The notes: generated from the sequence alone by a model not told the origin. Counted from the first letter of the stretch, positions 1 through 8,258 are shown. The stretch: DNA of 20,885 nt from a bacterium (GCA_028716025.1 JAQUQP010000014.1:1-20885), one strand, 5' to 3'. A program made the numbers and translations.

Positions 1-566
1 AATATGGCCACTACTCCCGCTTCTCCGTGCGGATCCTGCCTCGGCCCATAGACGTTGCCGTAACGAAACACCAAGTATTTCAAACCATAGGTAAAAGCAT
101 AATAATTCAAATACACTTCAGTAGTGTGCTTAGTTACTCCGTAAGGTGAAAGTGGATTAGCCGGTACTATTTCTGTAGGCGGTGTTTTACCGCATTCACC
201 GTACATTACTCCGCCGCTGGAAGCAAACATGAACTTTTTTACTTTATATTTGACGCAATTCTCCAGCAGGTTAAGCGTACCCAGGACATTAACCTGGGCG
301 TCAAAAACAGGATCAAGAACTGATCTACGGACATCAATTTGGGCAGCATGATGATTGACTATCTCCGGTTTTTCCCACTTAAATATATCATTGACCCGTT
401 TTACATCCCGGATATCCGCTTTATAGAATTTAGCTTTTTTATTTACATTGCACAATTTACCTGTTGCTAGATTGTCAATTATAACCACCCTGTGTCCGGC
501 AGCGATATAAGCATCCGCAATATTCGAACCGATAAATCCTGCTCCGCCTGTTACCAATATTTTCAC
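1..566 (-). CDS. NAD-dependent sugar-nucleotide epimerase, GalE type (3' end outside window)
   Basis: Extended short-chain dehydrogenase that probably epimerises or otherwise modifies an NDP-sugar in the cytoplasm. The visible 188 residues begin with the NAD-binding GGAGFIG motif (residues 7-13). They continue with the acidic end of beta-2 (D31), the serine region FASSGGVMYG (114-123) and an intact YxxxK site (Y142, K146), followed by RYGNVYGPRQDP. This matches UDP-glucose 4-epimerase and UDP-glucuronate epimerase relatives; which substrate is used cannot be told because the C-terminal substrate domain is missing. The start is GTG at 566, set by GGAGGG at 573-578 with a 6-base spacer. It follows the sugar-phosphate transferase by 29 bases and is probably in the same transcript. 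Unlike the homologue at 8271-9263, its catalytic residues are all present. Confidence 0.9.
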   Translation of the reverse strand, partial: MKILVTGGAGFIGSNIADAYIAAGHRVVIIDNLATGKLCNVNKKAKFYKADIRDVKRVNDIFKWEKPEIVNHHAAQIDVRRSVLDPVFDAQVNVLGTLNLLENCVKYKVKKFMFASSGGVMYGECGKTPPTEIVPANPLSPYGVTKHTTEVYLNYYAFTYGLKYLVFRYGNVYGPRQDPHGEAGVVAI

Positions 567-595
567 TATTTACCCTCCAAATTAGTAACTGTATC

Positions 596-2023
596 CTAGT
601 ACGCCCCTTTGGCAAAAAGGACCGTTGGCACAGTCTGTAATATTATTTCTATATCTAACCATAGTGACCAATTCTCAATATAGTAAATATCCAGTTTGAT
701 CATTTCCTCATAACTCAAATTGCTCCGGCCGCTAACTTGCCATAAGCCAGTGATCCCCGGTAAAACCATAAGCCGCCTCTTAGCCCACTCGTCATAATGG
801 GAAGCTTCCCAAAGTACCTGCGGCCGTGGACCGACTATGCTCATGTCTCCTTTTAATACGTTAATAAACTGCGGTAATTCATCCAGACTATAGTGACGGA
901 TAAATTTACCGAATTTAGTTATACGCGGATCATTTTTCATTTTAAAGACCGGTCCTTGGCGTTCGTTCATATGAATCACTTCCTTGAGCCGGTCATCGGC
1001 ATCAGCCACCATACTGCGGAACTTGAGGAACATAAATTTACGTTCTTTATATCCCATCCGTGTCTGCCGGTAAAAAATCGGCCCCGGAGAATCCAGCTTT
1101 ATAATCACAGCAATTATTAAAATGGGAAGCGCAATGACCGCTAAAATAGTAATCGCAATTATAATATCCAGCACCCTCTTAATTAAAGCATTAATCCCCC
1201 GCAATTGAATCTTCTTCAGGGTCAGCACTGGTAAGCCAAAAATATTATCCAATGTACTACGGGTAGTAATAAGACCCAGCACATCAGGAATGATCTTAAA
1301 CTCCACCCCGGTTTTCTCAGCCTGGGTGATAATATCCAGCATTTGCCCGCTGGCTTCAGGTATTTTAGTCATAATGATCTCATTGATCTGCAGCTTCTGT
1401 ATAATTTCACCCAGGTTTTTTATATCTTCAAAAATAGAAATGTTTTTAAACTCATCCCAGTCTTTTCTTTCTATTTTCGGATAATTTATCAATCCTACAA
1501 TTTTATATTTAGTTTGCTGGTCACCCTGTATGATCTGGTAAATCTCCTTGGCCAACCGGCCAGCCCCTACGATCAGAACTCTTTTGACCCCGCCTAATTT
1601 ATATTTTAGATACTTCCTGAACCGGCTAAAACCAAATCTCCATAACGACATTAAAACTATATTAATAAGCCAGCCCATAAAAAGAACAATACGCGAAAAC
1701 GTAAACTGCCTGTATACGAAAGTAACTGCCATAACAATAATGGCGGAGATAGTGACAGCCTTCAGAATATCGGGAAATTCATCCAATGAAAACCTGTCTT
1801 TAAGAATATATAATCCGGTTATTTTGTAAACCAACAGACTAACCAGGGTAATTATTCCAAAAGCGGGTGTATAAAGCGCTAAATCCGGAATACCTTTGTC
1901 CGGTATCATATACCCTGAATAAAACCGTAGCCAAAAAGCCAGATAGAAAGCCAAATTGATCATAATGCTATCCATCAGAAGAGCCAGGATCTTTAGGTAT
2001 ATTGGAATTCGTTTATTTTGCAT
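596..2023 (-). CDS. Undecaprenyl-phosphate sugar phosphotransferase, WbaP/polyprenyl glycosylphosphotransferase type
   Basis: Initiating membrane enzyme that moves a sugar-1-phosphate from an NDP-sugar to undecaprenyl phosphate at the inner membrane. The 475-residue protein has about four N-terminal hydrophobic segments (roughly 10-33, 48-67, 88-105, 113-130), then a CoA-binding-like domain starting at VGAGRLAKE (152-160). A further hydrophobic segment (about 283-308) leads into the bacterial sugar transferase domain: DSPGP (311-315), KFRSM (334-338), the catalytic-site pair DE (381-382), GPRPQ (398-402) and LPGITGLWQVSGR (421-433). Length and order are typical of the WbaP family. Start is ATG with AGGAG just upstream. 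It has its own likely promoter in the 61-base gap before it, so the priming step may be controlled apart from the upstream genes. Which sugar is loaded cannot be told from sequence. Confidence 0.95.
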   Translation of the reverse strand: MQNKRIPIYLKILALLMDSIMINLAFYLAFWLRFYSGYMIPDKGIPDLALYTPAFGIITLVSLLVYKITGLYILKDRFSLDEFPDILKAVTISAIIVMAVTFVYRQFTFSRIVLFMGWLINIVLMSLWRFGFSRFRKYLKYKLGGVKRVLIVGAGRLAKEIYQIIQGDQQTKYKIVGLINYPKIERKDWDEFKNISIFEDIKNLGEIIQKLQINEIIMTKIPEASGQMLDIITQAEKTGVEFKIIPDVLGLITTRSTLDNIFGLPVLTLKKIQLRGINALIKRVLDIIIAITILAVIALPILIIAVIIKLDSPGPIFYRQTRMGYKERKFMFLKFRSMVADADDRLKEVIHMNERQGPVFKMKNDPRITKFGKFIRHYSLDELPQFINVLKGDMSIVGPRPQVLWEASHYDEWAKRRLMVLPGITGLWQVSGRSNLSYEEMIKLDIYYIENWSLWLDIEIILQTVPTVLFAKGAY

Positions 2024-2052
2024 ATCTCCTCTATTTAACAGCGTAATATGCT

Positions 2053-2081
2053 ATTATAACTGAAAATACATATATTTCCAA
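2053..2081 (-). promoter_or_regulatory. Probable sigma-70-type promoter for the sugar phosphotransferase gene
   Basis: On the minus strand a perfect TATAAT (2058 to 2053) lies 17 bases after TTGGAA (2081 to 2076), which matches TTGACA at four of six positions. Both sit in the 61-base gap between the GT9 stop and the next start. Transcription would begin near 2046, giving a short leader of about 20-25 bases with AGGAG before the ATG. Seen directly: the two boxes and the spacing. Inferred: activity. Confidence 0.6.
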
Positions 2082-2084
2082 GGA

Positions 2085-3224
2085 TTATTTTAGATATTTA
2101 AGCAGTGACTGATACACTTCCTCAACAGTAATAGTAGCCATGCAAGGATAATCCCGGCAGGCATATTCGAAACCAAGATACAAACACGGGCTACAGGGAG
2201 ATTTAGCGGTCAAGACCGTATGCTGGTCTCCCCAGGGTCCCCATTTCTTTGGATCAGTCGGCCCATGGAGAGCCACCACTGGAGTTTTTACAGCAGCGGC
2301 TATATGCATTACTCCGGTATTGCCGCATACCAAAACATTAAACTTTTTTATCAGGGCAATAGTTTCAGCCAGGTCCCACCCAATAGCGACAGCCGGTTCG
2401 GGTTTCCATCTTGAAGCTATGCGGGTCACTAACGCTTTTTCCTGAGGACCGCCGGTCAACACGATCTTTCCCCGGCATTCTTCCAGCAATCGTTTGATCA
2501 GTTCAACATATTTTTGTTCCGGCCATTGGCGGGGCAATCCATGACCACCGCAGCCTGGATGGATACCGATCAATACCTCCCCTTTGTCTAAATCCCAATC
2601 AGCCAATTTTTTATTGACTTTGCCGGCAGTTGTTTTTTGTATCCAGAGTTCAGGGTCTTTTCCGTTAATCGGGATATCGAGAGCCCGTAACAGATCTAAA
2701 AAACACTCCACTTCATGTTTACTCGCATCATGTACTACTCTTTTGGTATAAATCCGGTCGCGATACTGGCCTACAGTCTGAAATCCTATTCTCTGTTCTG
2801 CACCGGATAAAAAAGCCAGTAAGGGTGAGATCCTTAACCATTGATCGAAATCAATGGCCAGATCAAAATATTCTTTTCGTAATGAACTAATAAAATCCCA
2901 GCTTAACCAGGGTTTTTTTATCATTTTTTCCAGATCCAACAGGATCAAGCCATCCAGATAAGGGCAATCTACCAGCACCTCTCTGTTAACCTTAGTTACG
3001 ATCATTTTTATGCTGGCTTTAGGGTAGGCTTGTCTCAGATTACGAATAGCCGGGGTCATTAAGATCGTATCCCCCATGGCCGAAAGTTTGATCAACAAGA
3101 TCCTTTCAGGCTGATAGCGAATTGAAGCCAGTTGGATCTTTTGCCTGAACATCCTGCTAAAAATAAACAGCAAAGATCTCCCGGCGTAAGTATCAATGAT
3201 TTTAAACCATTTATTACCGCGCAT
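2085..3224 (-). CDS. Glycosyltransferase family 9 (heptosyltransferase-like)
   Basis: Likely adds a sugar, in the manner of ADP-heptose:LPS heptosyltransferases, to a lipid-linked or core acceptor on the cytoplasmic face. The N-terminal domain has LLIKLSAMGDTILMTPAIR (43-61), with G51-D52 at the position of the family's catalytic Asp. The C-terminal domain has GIHPGCGG (220-227), LTGGP (256-260) and CGNTGVMHIAAAVKTPVVALHGPTDP (starting at 300). A four-cysteine group (C344, C347, C356, C361) follows; similar CSPC groups occur in many GT9 proteins. The 379 residues include an extra N-terminal stretch of about 40 compared with WaaF/WaaC. ATG start with GAGGAA five bases upstream. It lies after a 113-base repeat-rich gap, whose hairpin sits just upstream of its Shine-Dalgarno site. 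The donor sugar is not known. Confidence 0.9.
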   Translation of the reverse strand: MRGNKWFKIIDTYAGRSLLFIFSRMFRQKIQLASIRYQPERILLIKLSAMGDTILMTPAIRNLRQAYPKASIKMIVTKVNREVLVDCPYLDGLILLDLEKMIKKPWLSWDFISSLRKEYFDLAIDFDQWLRISPLLAFLSGAEQRIGFQTVGQYRDRIYTKRVVHDASKHEVECFLDLLRALDIPINGKDPELWIQKTTAGKVNKKLADWDLDKGEVLIGIHPGCGGHGLPRQWPEQKYVELIKRLLEECRGKIVLTGGPQEKALVTRIASRWKPEPAVAIGWDLAETIALIKKFNVLVCGNTGVMHIAAAVKTPVVALHGPTDPKKWGPWGDQHTVLTAKSPCSPCLYLGFEYACRDYPCMATITVEEVYQSLLKYLK

Positions 3225-3239
3225 AGGTTCCTCAAGTAC

Positions 3240-3354
3240 GGATATCAGGTTATTAGGTTATCAGGAGGAAGAGTATCAGGTTATCAGGTTAATTCCTGAT
3301 GTCCTGTTAGCCTGATATCCTATTCCTGATTACTTGTTTACCTGATCACCTGTT
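3240..3354. repeat. Inverted array of 8-bp units (ATCAGGTT / CCTGATNN)
   Basis: Between 3244 and 3290 the plus strand carries ATCAGGTT, ATTAGGTT, ATCAGGAG, a 7-base break, then ATCAGGTT twice. From 3295 to 3354 the opposite orientation appears as eight near-copies of CCTGATNN, in 8-base register apart from one 6-base step at 3319-3325. The halves fold: 3240-3266 pairs with 3294-3320 at 22 of 27 positions, including a perfect 10-bp outer arm (GGATATCAGG against CCTGATATCC), around a 27-base loop. The array fills the gap between two glycosyltransferase genes and runs into the coding end of the one at 3338. No T-tract follows on either strand, so it is not an intrinsic terminator. Its origin and role are unknown. 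Confidence 0.85.
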
Positions 3355-4519
3355 TTAATTTTTCTTCCAGCAAAGTTGATATCTCTTCCATCCTGCTGGT
3401 CCAGCTGTATTTTTTAGCCAACGCTATTCTATTCACTTTGCCAGACGTTTTCTCGGTTAAGGCGAGCTCAATACTTTTAATAAATCCCGCGGGAGAATCA
3501 GCCTGGTAAAAATACTCCTTGAATTCCTGTAAGGAAGAAAGAGCGGTGCTAACTACTGGCCGGCCGCTGGCCAGGTACTCAAAAAACTTCATCGGGAACA
3601 TGTTGCGGGTATATTCATTTAGCTTGTTAGGCAAAAGACAAACATCAAAACCTTTCAGGTAATGCGGCAGATTTTCATAGGGACGGCCTCCCAGGATGTG
3701 GATATTAGGGATTTCCTCCAGTTGGGATATCTCGGCTGCTTTTTCACCTTCCCCTACAGCGCCGATCAGGACAATGTTCCAGTCAGGCCTTTCCCGGGCT
3801 ATAGTCCGCAATAATGTAAAATCCAGTTTATAATTTGAAACCGCCCCAATGAAACCGAGGATCGGATGAGCAATGCCAGCCAGGTCAGCCGGGACAGCCA
3901 ATCCAGGATCCTGGATCTTTAAGATATGTTCTATATCTGCCACATTGGGCAGGTAACGGACATCCTTGGCCAGCGGCTTTTTAGTATTATATAATTCCAG
4001 AGAAGTGACCAGGGTGAGGTCAGCTGTTGCCAGCAATTTCTTTTCCATCTCCAGGATAACCTTACCTGGAATAAGAGGATTAGCCGCAATTTCATCGACA
4101 CAATGGTAAACCAGAAGTTTTTCTCCCAGTTTCCCTTTAAAATGAACTCCGTTAGGTATATATGACCACAAGATCGGAGCAGGCATGGCTAATTTCCTAG
4201 CCAGGCGGCGTAACACAGCGATCATGATCCGGTGATTTATCCAGCGGACCAATCTGAATTTGTAGAACGGCAGGACAATGGGCGAATAGGTGTACAGGTT
4301 CTCATTAATTTTGATCGGACCTTGCAGGAACCGTTTCAGACGTCGCCCTATTCTTTTTACATCCTTACTTTGTAATACCGGTTGGCGTAAACCCATAGAT
4401 TCAATATACAGGACCTTATTTTGCCGGGAAAACCTGGACATAATATGCTGCTGGTTTACCCAATACGGATTATCCCAGTCAGCGCTGGATATGCAAATGA
4501 TATTTTCATTTTTAATCAT
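3338..4519 (-). CDS. Glycosyltransferase, TuaH-like GT4 relative
   Basis: Cytoplasmic GT-B fold glycosyltransferase resembling the TuaH group of teichuronic-acid and exopolysaccharide clusters. The opening ICISSADWDNPYWVNQQH (8-25) and the YHCVDE motif (138-143) are what I recognise from that group. The nucleotide-binding half has LGFIGAV (221-227), NIVLIG (248-253) and FPMKFFEYLASGRPVV (308-323), where E314 is the likely donor-ribose ligand. Start: an in-frame TTG at 4540 would add seven residues, but ATG at 4519 has GGAAG seven bases upstream and overlaps the previous stop by only 8 bases, so I use ATG (393 residues). The last codons, for QVIR and the stop, lie inside the 8-bp repeat array, so the natural C-terminus may have been replaced. 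Donor and acceptor unknown. Confidence 0.85.
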   Translation of the reverse strand: MIKNENIICISSADWDNPYWVNQQHIMSRFSRQNKVLYIESMGLRQPVLQSKDVKRIGRRLKRFLQGPIKINENLYTYSPIVLPFYKFRLVRWINHRIMIAVLRRLARKLAMPAPILWSYIPNGVHFKGKLGEKLLVYHCVDEIAANPLIPGKVILEMEKKLLATADLTLVTSLELYNTKKPLAKDVRYLPNVADIEHILKIQDPGLAVPADLAGIAHPILGFIGAVSNYKLDFTLLRTIARERPDWNIVLIGAVGEGEKAAEISQLEEIPNIHILGGRPYENLPHYLKGFDVCLLPNKLNEYTRNMFPMKFFEYLASGRPVVSTALSSLQEFKEYFYQADSPAGFIKSIELALTEKTSGKVNRIALAKKYSWTSRMEEISTLLEEKLKQVIR

Positions 4520-6077
4520 GCGATAGCTTCCATAGATCAATTATTTTATTATCTATATAATAAGTCGCTATTATTTTGGAATGCGCCAGTAAAGAGGCAT
4601 GATTTTTCTGGATAAAACCAAGATCCTCTTCTCTTCTTTCCAGGAGCAGGTGGGTCAAAGACGTTGCTGTTTTAAGTCTACCGGTATTCACTACTGTATC
4701 ATCAAAAGGGAACTCCCTTAAGTTTGTCTCCAGACACAAGGCCGGAGCCCAGGAGCCGGCTATGGTTCCTTGTGGCACTTTTGTTTGCAGGTCACGCATG
4801 GTTTCCTGCACCACAAAATGCGGGTCAATCGCCCACTCCAAATAAGGCGCAAAATCAAGAACCAAAAACAACATAGACAGGACAATTATTACGTTACGTT
4901 GTTTGAATTTAACTATCCAATGGGCCGTTTTCCATAATCCGGTTATGATCAGGACCGTAATTAATTCCAGTGCTAATTTAGTGAACAGGGATTGAAAAAA
5001 CAAATCACGAAAATAAAATAGCATTATGTACCGGAAAATAAAATACGCGCTAAACAGCCAGATCCCGCTAAACCAGAAAGAATGCCCGACAGGAACCAGG
5101 AGTTGCCGCCGGAACCTATATAAAAATCCGCAAACTAGTAACACGGTGGGAACAAAGAGGATCAGATAATATGCGGTTGTAGTATAAGAAAAAAGCATCA
5201 GGGATACTATTCCCGCGACCAGCCAGACTCCCGCCACTTTATCCAACTCCCCAAATTCTCGATACCATCTTACGACTAATAACGCGCCAGTGGTTAGTGC
5301 CGGAGCGTAAGCAAAATACTCGGCATTAAACACTTTATACACCTGGCTAATGTGTTTTGGGCTGATCCTCGATATAAAGATATGATAAAAATTAAAAAAC
5401 TTCTCCGGATCGGGCCAAACCAGGGAGACCCACCAAAACACTGCCACCGACGCAACTCCAGCAAAAAACAATCCTGCTTTTGGCCACATACCATGGTGCC
5501 GTTGCCGCCATAACATCCAAGCTATAACCGCCATAAAATGCAAAGCCAAGGACTTAGAGAGTAGCGCTAACACGAAACACATCCCGGCAAAATAAAAATC
5601 CCTTTTTTTGCCCTGATCAATAAAGAAAAGAGCTAATATAAGGAAAAACAGCATTGGTATTTCGCTAATAAAAAGGCGATTATACATAAGATAGAAATAA
5701 GAAAAAATTATCATAAAACCGCTCATTAAAGCGGTCGTATAATCATATTTTTTCCTGACTAAATTGAAAATTAGGAACAAGGTCAAAAGACTGAAGAAAA
5801 CAGCGCAGACGCGCATACTCCCGTATTTTAAACCTATAGACTTAAAAGCTATGTAATTTATCGCCGACATAACCGGACTGACAAAATGGTAATTATAGTC
5901 ATCCATGGACCAGTTATCAAAGAGTATCTTATTCCTGGCATTATGGGCATAGAATCCCTCATCCGTGAAAGGTCCTCTACCCCAGCTCAGACCAATAGGA
6001 GCATCAGCAGAAAGATGGATAATCCGCAAACCCGCGAATAAGATCATAACTATGACCAAGGCAAGCGCTTTTTTCAC
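4512..6077 (-). CDS. Membrane glycosyltransferase, GT39/ArnT-like (dolichyl-phosphate-mannose transferase family)
   Basis: Polytopic inner-membrane enzyme of the GT-C type, which normally takes a sugar from a polyprenyl-phosphate carrier and transfers it on the periplasmic side. The 521 residues form about 10-13 hydrophobic segments. The first periplasmic loop carries TDEGFYAHNAR (38-48), with the D39-E40 pair expected of GT39 catalytic sites. A soluble C-terminal tail of about 80 residues follows the last hydrophobic segment. Start is GTG at 6077, overlapping the upstream stop by four bases (GTGA); the Shine-Dalgarno is weak, which fits coupled translation. No polyprenyl-phosphate sugar synthase is visible in the window, so the donor must come from elsewhere. 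Family call firm, substrate unknown. Confidence 0.85.
   Translation of the reverse strand: MKKALALVIVMILFAGLRIIHLSADAPIGLSWGRGPFTDEGFYAHNARNKILFDNWSMDDYNYHFVSPVMSAINYIAFKSIGLKYGSMRVCAVFFSLLTLFLIFNLVRKKYDYTTALMSGFMIIFSYFYLMYNRLFISEIPMLFFLILALFFIDQGKKRDFYFAGMCFVLALLSKSLALHFMAVIAWMLWRQRHHGMWPKAGLFFAGVASVAVFWWVSLVWPDPEKFFNFYHIFISRISPKHISQVYKVFNAEYFAYAPALTTGALLVVRWYREFGELDKVAGVWLVAGIVSLMLFSYTTTAYYLILFVPTVLLVCGFLYRFRRQLLVPVGHSFWFSGIWLFSAYFIFRYIMLFYFRDLFFQSLFTKLALELITVLIITGLWKTAHWIVKFKQRNVIIVLSMLFLVLDFAPYLEWAIDPHFVVQETMRDLQTKVPQGTIAGSWAPALCLETNLREFPFDDTVVNTGRLKTATSLTHLLLERREEDLGFIQKNHASLLAHSKIIATYYIDNKIIDLWKLSHD
4527..4531 (-). promoter_or_regulatory. Ribosome binding site deciding the 4519 start
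   Basis: GGAAG on the minus strand lies seven bases before ATG 4519, inside the 3' end of the upstream membrane glycosyltransferase gene. Nothing comparable precedes the longer TTG alternative at 4540. The site supports coupled translation of the two genes. Confidence 0.5.
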
Positions 6078-7123
6078 TGTTTCAACATTTCCTTTACTTT
6101 TTGCCAGGCGTCTTCAACTTTGATCATCTCCAGGCACTTAATTGCCTTGCACTCTATTTGCTGGTAGTTATAACAAGGTGAACAGGCCATTTCTTTCCTA
6201 ATCACTACATTGTTTTTTCCCCAGGGATAATTTTTCCACCATAAAGTAGGACCAAAAATCGCCAGCACCGGGGTTTTAACTGCAGTCGCTAAATGCATCA
6301 GCCCGCTGTCATTGGAAATAAACAGGACACTCCTCTTGATCAAAGCAGCGGTTGTCTTTATATCTGTATCACCGGCAATTATAACCGGCTTTTTGCGCAT
6401 GAACTTAGCCATCTCTTCGGCGGCATACCGTTCTTCAGGACCGCCAAAAACGATTACTTTAGCCTTAGGTATGGTTAAAATATGATCACAAAGCGAGGCA
6501 AACTTCTCCCTGGACCAGCGTTTAGCGGAACCTATGGACAAACCGCTGCCAGGATGCACCCCGATCAGCAGATCTTTAGGCGAGACACGGTTCTTGAGCA
6601 GAAAATCATTGGCTAATTCTTCTTCCAGGGGAGTGGTATATATAAACGGCACTTTTTCATTAGCCCGGCGTACGGTCAATCCGATAGCCCTGACCAGATC
6701 GAGATTATATTCTATTTCGTGTTTCTTTTCCGTGATCGGGACCTGGTGAGAATATAGCCAACCGCAGGTCTTTCCTTTATAACCTACGCGATAGCGAGCC
6801 CCAGTCAGCCAGGAAAACAAAGCTACTTTAAAGCTTTTATCCAAAAAAGAGGTAATCACCAGATCCAACCGGCTTTTCTTAAAATGCTTTAAAATCTTCA
6901 GCCAGTAAAAGATATTCTTCCTATTTTTATTGATAATAACTATTTCATCGATCTCTTTACAACCCTCTAACAAGTTTGCCGCCGTAGTACTGGCCACTAA
7001 GAGAGCTATATGGCTTTCTGGAAAATCCCTTCTCAGTGCCCGTAAAACCGGGGTATAAAGAATAAGATTGCCGATTCCTGTAGTGGAAATAGCTAAAATA
7101 TTCCTAATGCCATGTTTTTGCAC
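6074..7123 (-). CDS. Glycosyltransferase family 9 with Asn at the catalytic-Asp position
   Basis: GT9 glycosyltransferase of 349 residues, heptosyltransferase fold. Recognisable parts are AISTTGIGNLILYTPVLRAL (11-30), GVHPGSGLSIGSAKRW in the C-terminal domain, VFGGPEE, and SNDSGLMHLATAVKTPVLAIFGPT. A CSPC...C....C cysteine group like that of the second GT9 (2085-3224) lies near the end. Where WaaC-type enzymes have GD, this one has G18-N19, so the usual catalytic Asp is Asn. I recall GN variants in other GT9 branches, so this may define a subfamily rather than a dead enzyme. GTG start with AGGAGG overlapping the end of the upstream aminotransferase gene, 8 bases between genes. It differs enough from the other GT9 to suggest a different linkage. 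Confidence 0.9.
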   Translation of the reverse strand: MQKHGIRNILAISTTGIGNLILYTPVLRALRRDFPESHIALLVASTTAANLLEGCKEIDEIVIINKNRKNIFYWLKILKHFKKSRLDLVITSFLDKSFKVALFSWLTGARYRVGYKGKTCGWLYSHQVPITEKKHEIEYNLDLVRAIGLTVRRANEKVPFIYTTPLEEELANDFLLKNRVSPKDLLIGVHPGSGLSIGSAKRWSREKFASLCDHILTIPKAKVIVFGGPEERYAAEEMAKFMRKKPVIIAGDTDIKTTAALIKRSVLFISNDSGLMHLATAVKTPVLAIFGPTLWWKNYPWGKNNVVIRKEMACSPCYNYQQIECKAIKCLEMIKVEDAWQKVKEMLKQ

Positions 7124-7131
7124 TTTCCCTC

Positions 7132-8247
7132 CTACAAAATACTAAAATTGTTTAGTTTTCGGCAAACAAACTGTATCTCTGTATTCTTTAATTCCGGGAA
7201 CATAGGCAAAGAGAGCACTTCCCGCGATATTTGTTCTGATATCGGAAACCGGCCCTTTTTGTAAAATAAATCACGATAAGCTTCCTGCAGATGTATAGGT
7301 ATGGGATAATGGATCGCTGTACCGACACCTTGCCGGCGCAAATACTGCTGCAATTTCTCCCGGCAGGTTGACCTGACCACAAATAAATGATAGACATGAT
7401 TCCGGCCGGTACTGGTTAACGGTAATAATAAATTATCTTGCTTAATTTTATCATTATAAAAAGCGGCAATTTGCCGTCTGTGAGTATTCCATTTTGCCAG
7501 GTGTTTGAGCTTAATCCTTAATATGGCTGCCTGTATTTCATCCAAACGGCTATTATAGCCTTTAATGGCAAACTCATATCTGTCCTTACGACCATAATCG
7601 CGCAATAATAAGAGTTGCTGATACATTTGTTTATTATTAGTGACAACCATTCCACCGTCACCATATGCGCCTAAATTTTTAGTCGGATAAAAACTATAAC
7701 ACCCTAGATCCCCTATAGTTCCCGCCATCCGCCACTCACCATCCGCCATTCGCTGTTTAGCGCCATGTGCTTGCGCACAATCCTCAATAACCTTTAACTT
7801 GTATTTCCTGGCTAAACGCATCAGCGGAACCATATCGCACATCTGCCCGTAAAGATGTACTGGCAGGATAGCCTTTGTCCTGCCGGTGATAGCCTTTTCT
7901 ATTTTGTTCACGTCAATGTTAAAATCCCGCGGATCAACATCAACTAACACCGGTTTGGCCCCGCAATAAGAAATGCCCAAGACAGAAGCTATATACCCAA
8001 AAGCACAGGTTATTACCTCATCATTTTTCTTAAGACCACAGGCTTTCAGTGACAGGAATAAAGCATCAGTGCCAGAATTTACGCCAACGGCATATTTCAC
8101 GCCTAGGTATTCGGCAAATTCTTGTTCCAGGCTTTTTACTTCTGCGCCTAGAATATAACTGGAACTTTCAAAAACCCTACTAATAGCCTGAGCCAACTCT
8201 TGTTTTATCTGCTGGTATTGCTTTCTTAAATCCATCACCGGGATCAT
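7132..8247 (-). CDS. DegT/DnrJ/EryC1/StrS family sugar aminotransferase
   Basis: PLP enzyme that transaminates a keto-sugar nucleotide, usually with glutamate as donor, to make an amino sugar. Numbered from the chosen ATG (371 residues): GVNSGTDALFLSL (55-67), EDCAQAHGAK (155-164) with D156 near the cofactor ring, and SFYPTKNLGAYGDGG (185-199) with K190 as the PLP lysine. RDYGR (216-220) and NSRLDEIQAAIL (232-243) complete the family signature. Start: TTG at 8277 is possible, but ATG 8247 has GAGGAG five bases upstream and begins at the family's usual N-terminus (MIPVMDL). Residues 166-176 are encoded by a short tandem repeat that seems to lengthen a surface loop by about five residues. It follows the epimerase homologue by 23 bases. 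The sugar substrate is unknown. Confidence 0.93.
   Translation of the reverse strand: MIPVMDLRKQYQQIKQELAQAISRVFESSSYILGAEVKSLEQEFAEYLGVKYAVGVNSGTDALFLSLKACGLKKNDEVITCAFGYIASVLGISYCGAKPVLVDVDPRDFNIDVNKIEKAITGRTKAILPVHLYGQMCDMVPLMRLARKYKLKVIEDCAQAHGAKQRMADGEWRMAGTIGDLGCYSFYPTKNLGAYGDGGMVVTNNKQMYQQLLLLRDYGRKDRYEFAIKGYNSRLDEIQAAILRIKLKHLAKWNTHRRQIAAFYNDKIKQDNLLLPLTSTGRNHVYHLFVVRSTCREKLQQYLRRQGVGTAIHYPIPIHLQEAYRDLFYKKGRFPISEQISREVLSLPMFPELKNTEIQFVCRKLNNFSIL
7725..7752. repeat. Two 14-bp tandem units inside the aminotransferase gene
   Basis: CCATCCGCCACTCA (7725-7738) is followed directly by CCATCCGCCATTCG (7739-7752), identical at 12 of 14 positions, with a further partial unit to the left. Because 14 is not a multiple of three, the two units are read in different frames, yet the gene stays open across them. 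They encode the MADGEWRMAG segment between the conserved HGAK and GTIGD motifs. Confidence 0.75.
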
Positions 8248-8252
8248 ACTGG

Positions 8253-8258
8253 CTCCTC
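8253..8258 (-). promoter_or_regulatory. Ribosome binding site deciding the aminotransferase start
   Basis: GAGGAG on the minus strand with a 5-base spacer to ATG 8247. It makes the ATG a much better start than the in-frame TTG ten codons upstream. Confidence 0.75.

Noticed and set aside
3240..3354. CRISPR array
   Set aside because: Units are 8 bp, contiguous and occur in both orientations, with no unique spacers of uniform length.
3240..3354. Intrinsic terminator in the repeat hairpin
   Set aside because: The stem has no T-run following it on either strand, and the next gene starts soon after with a normal ribosome site.
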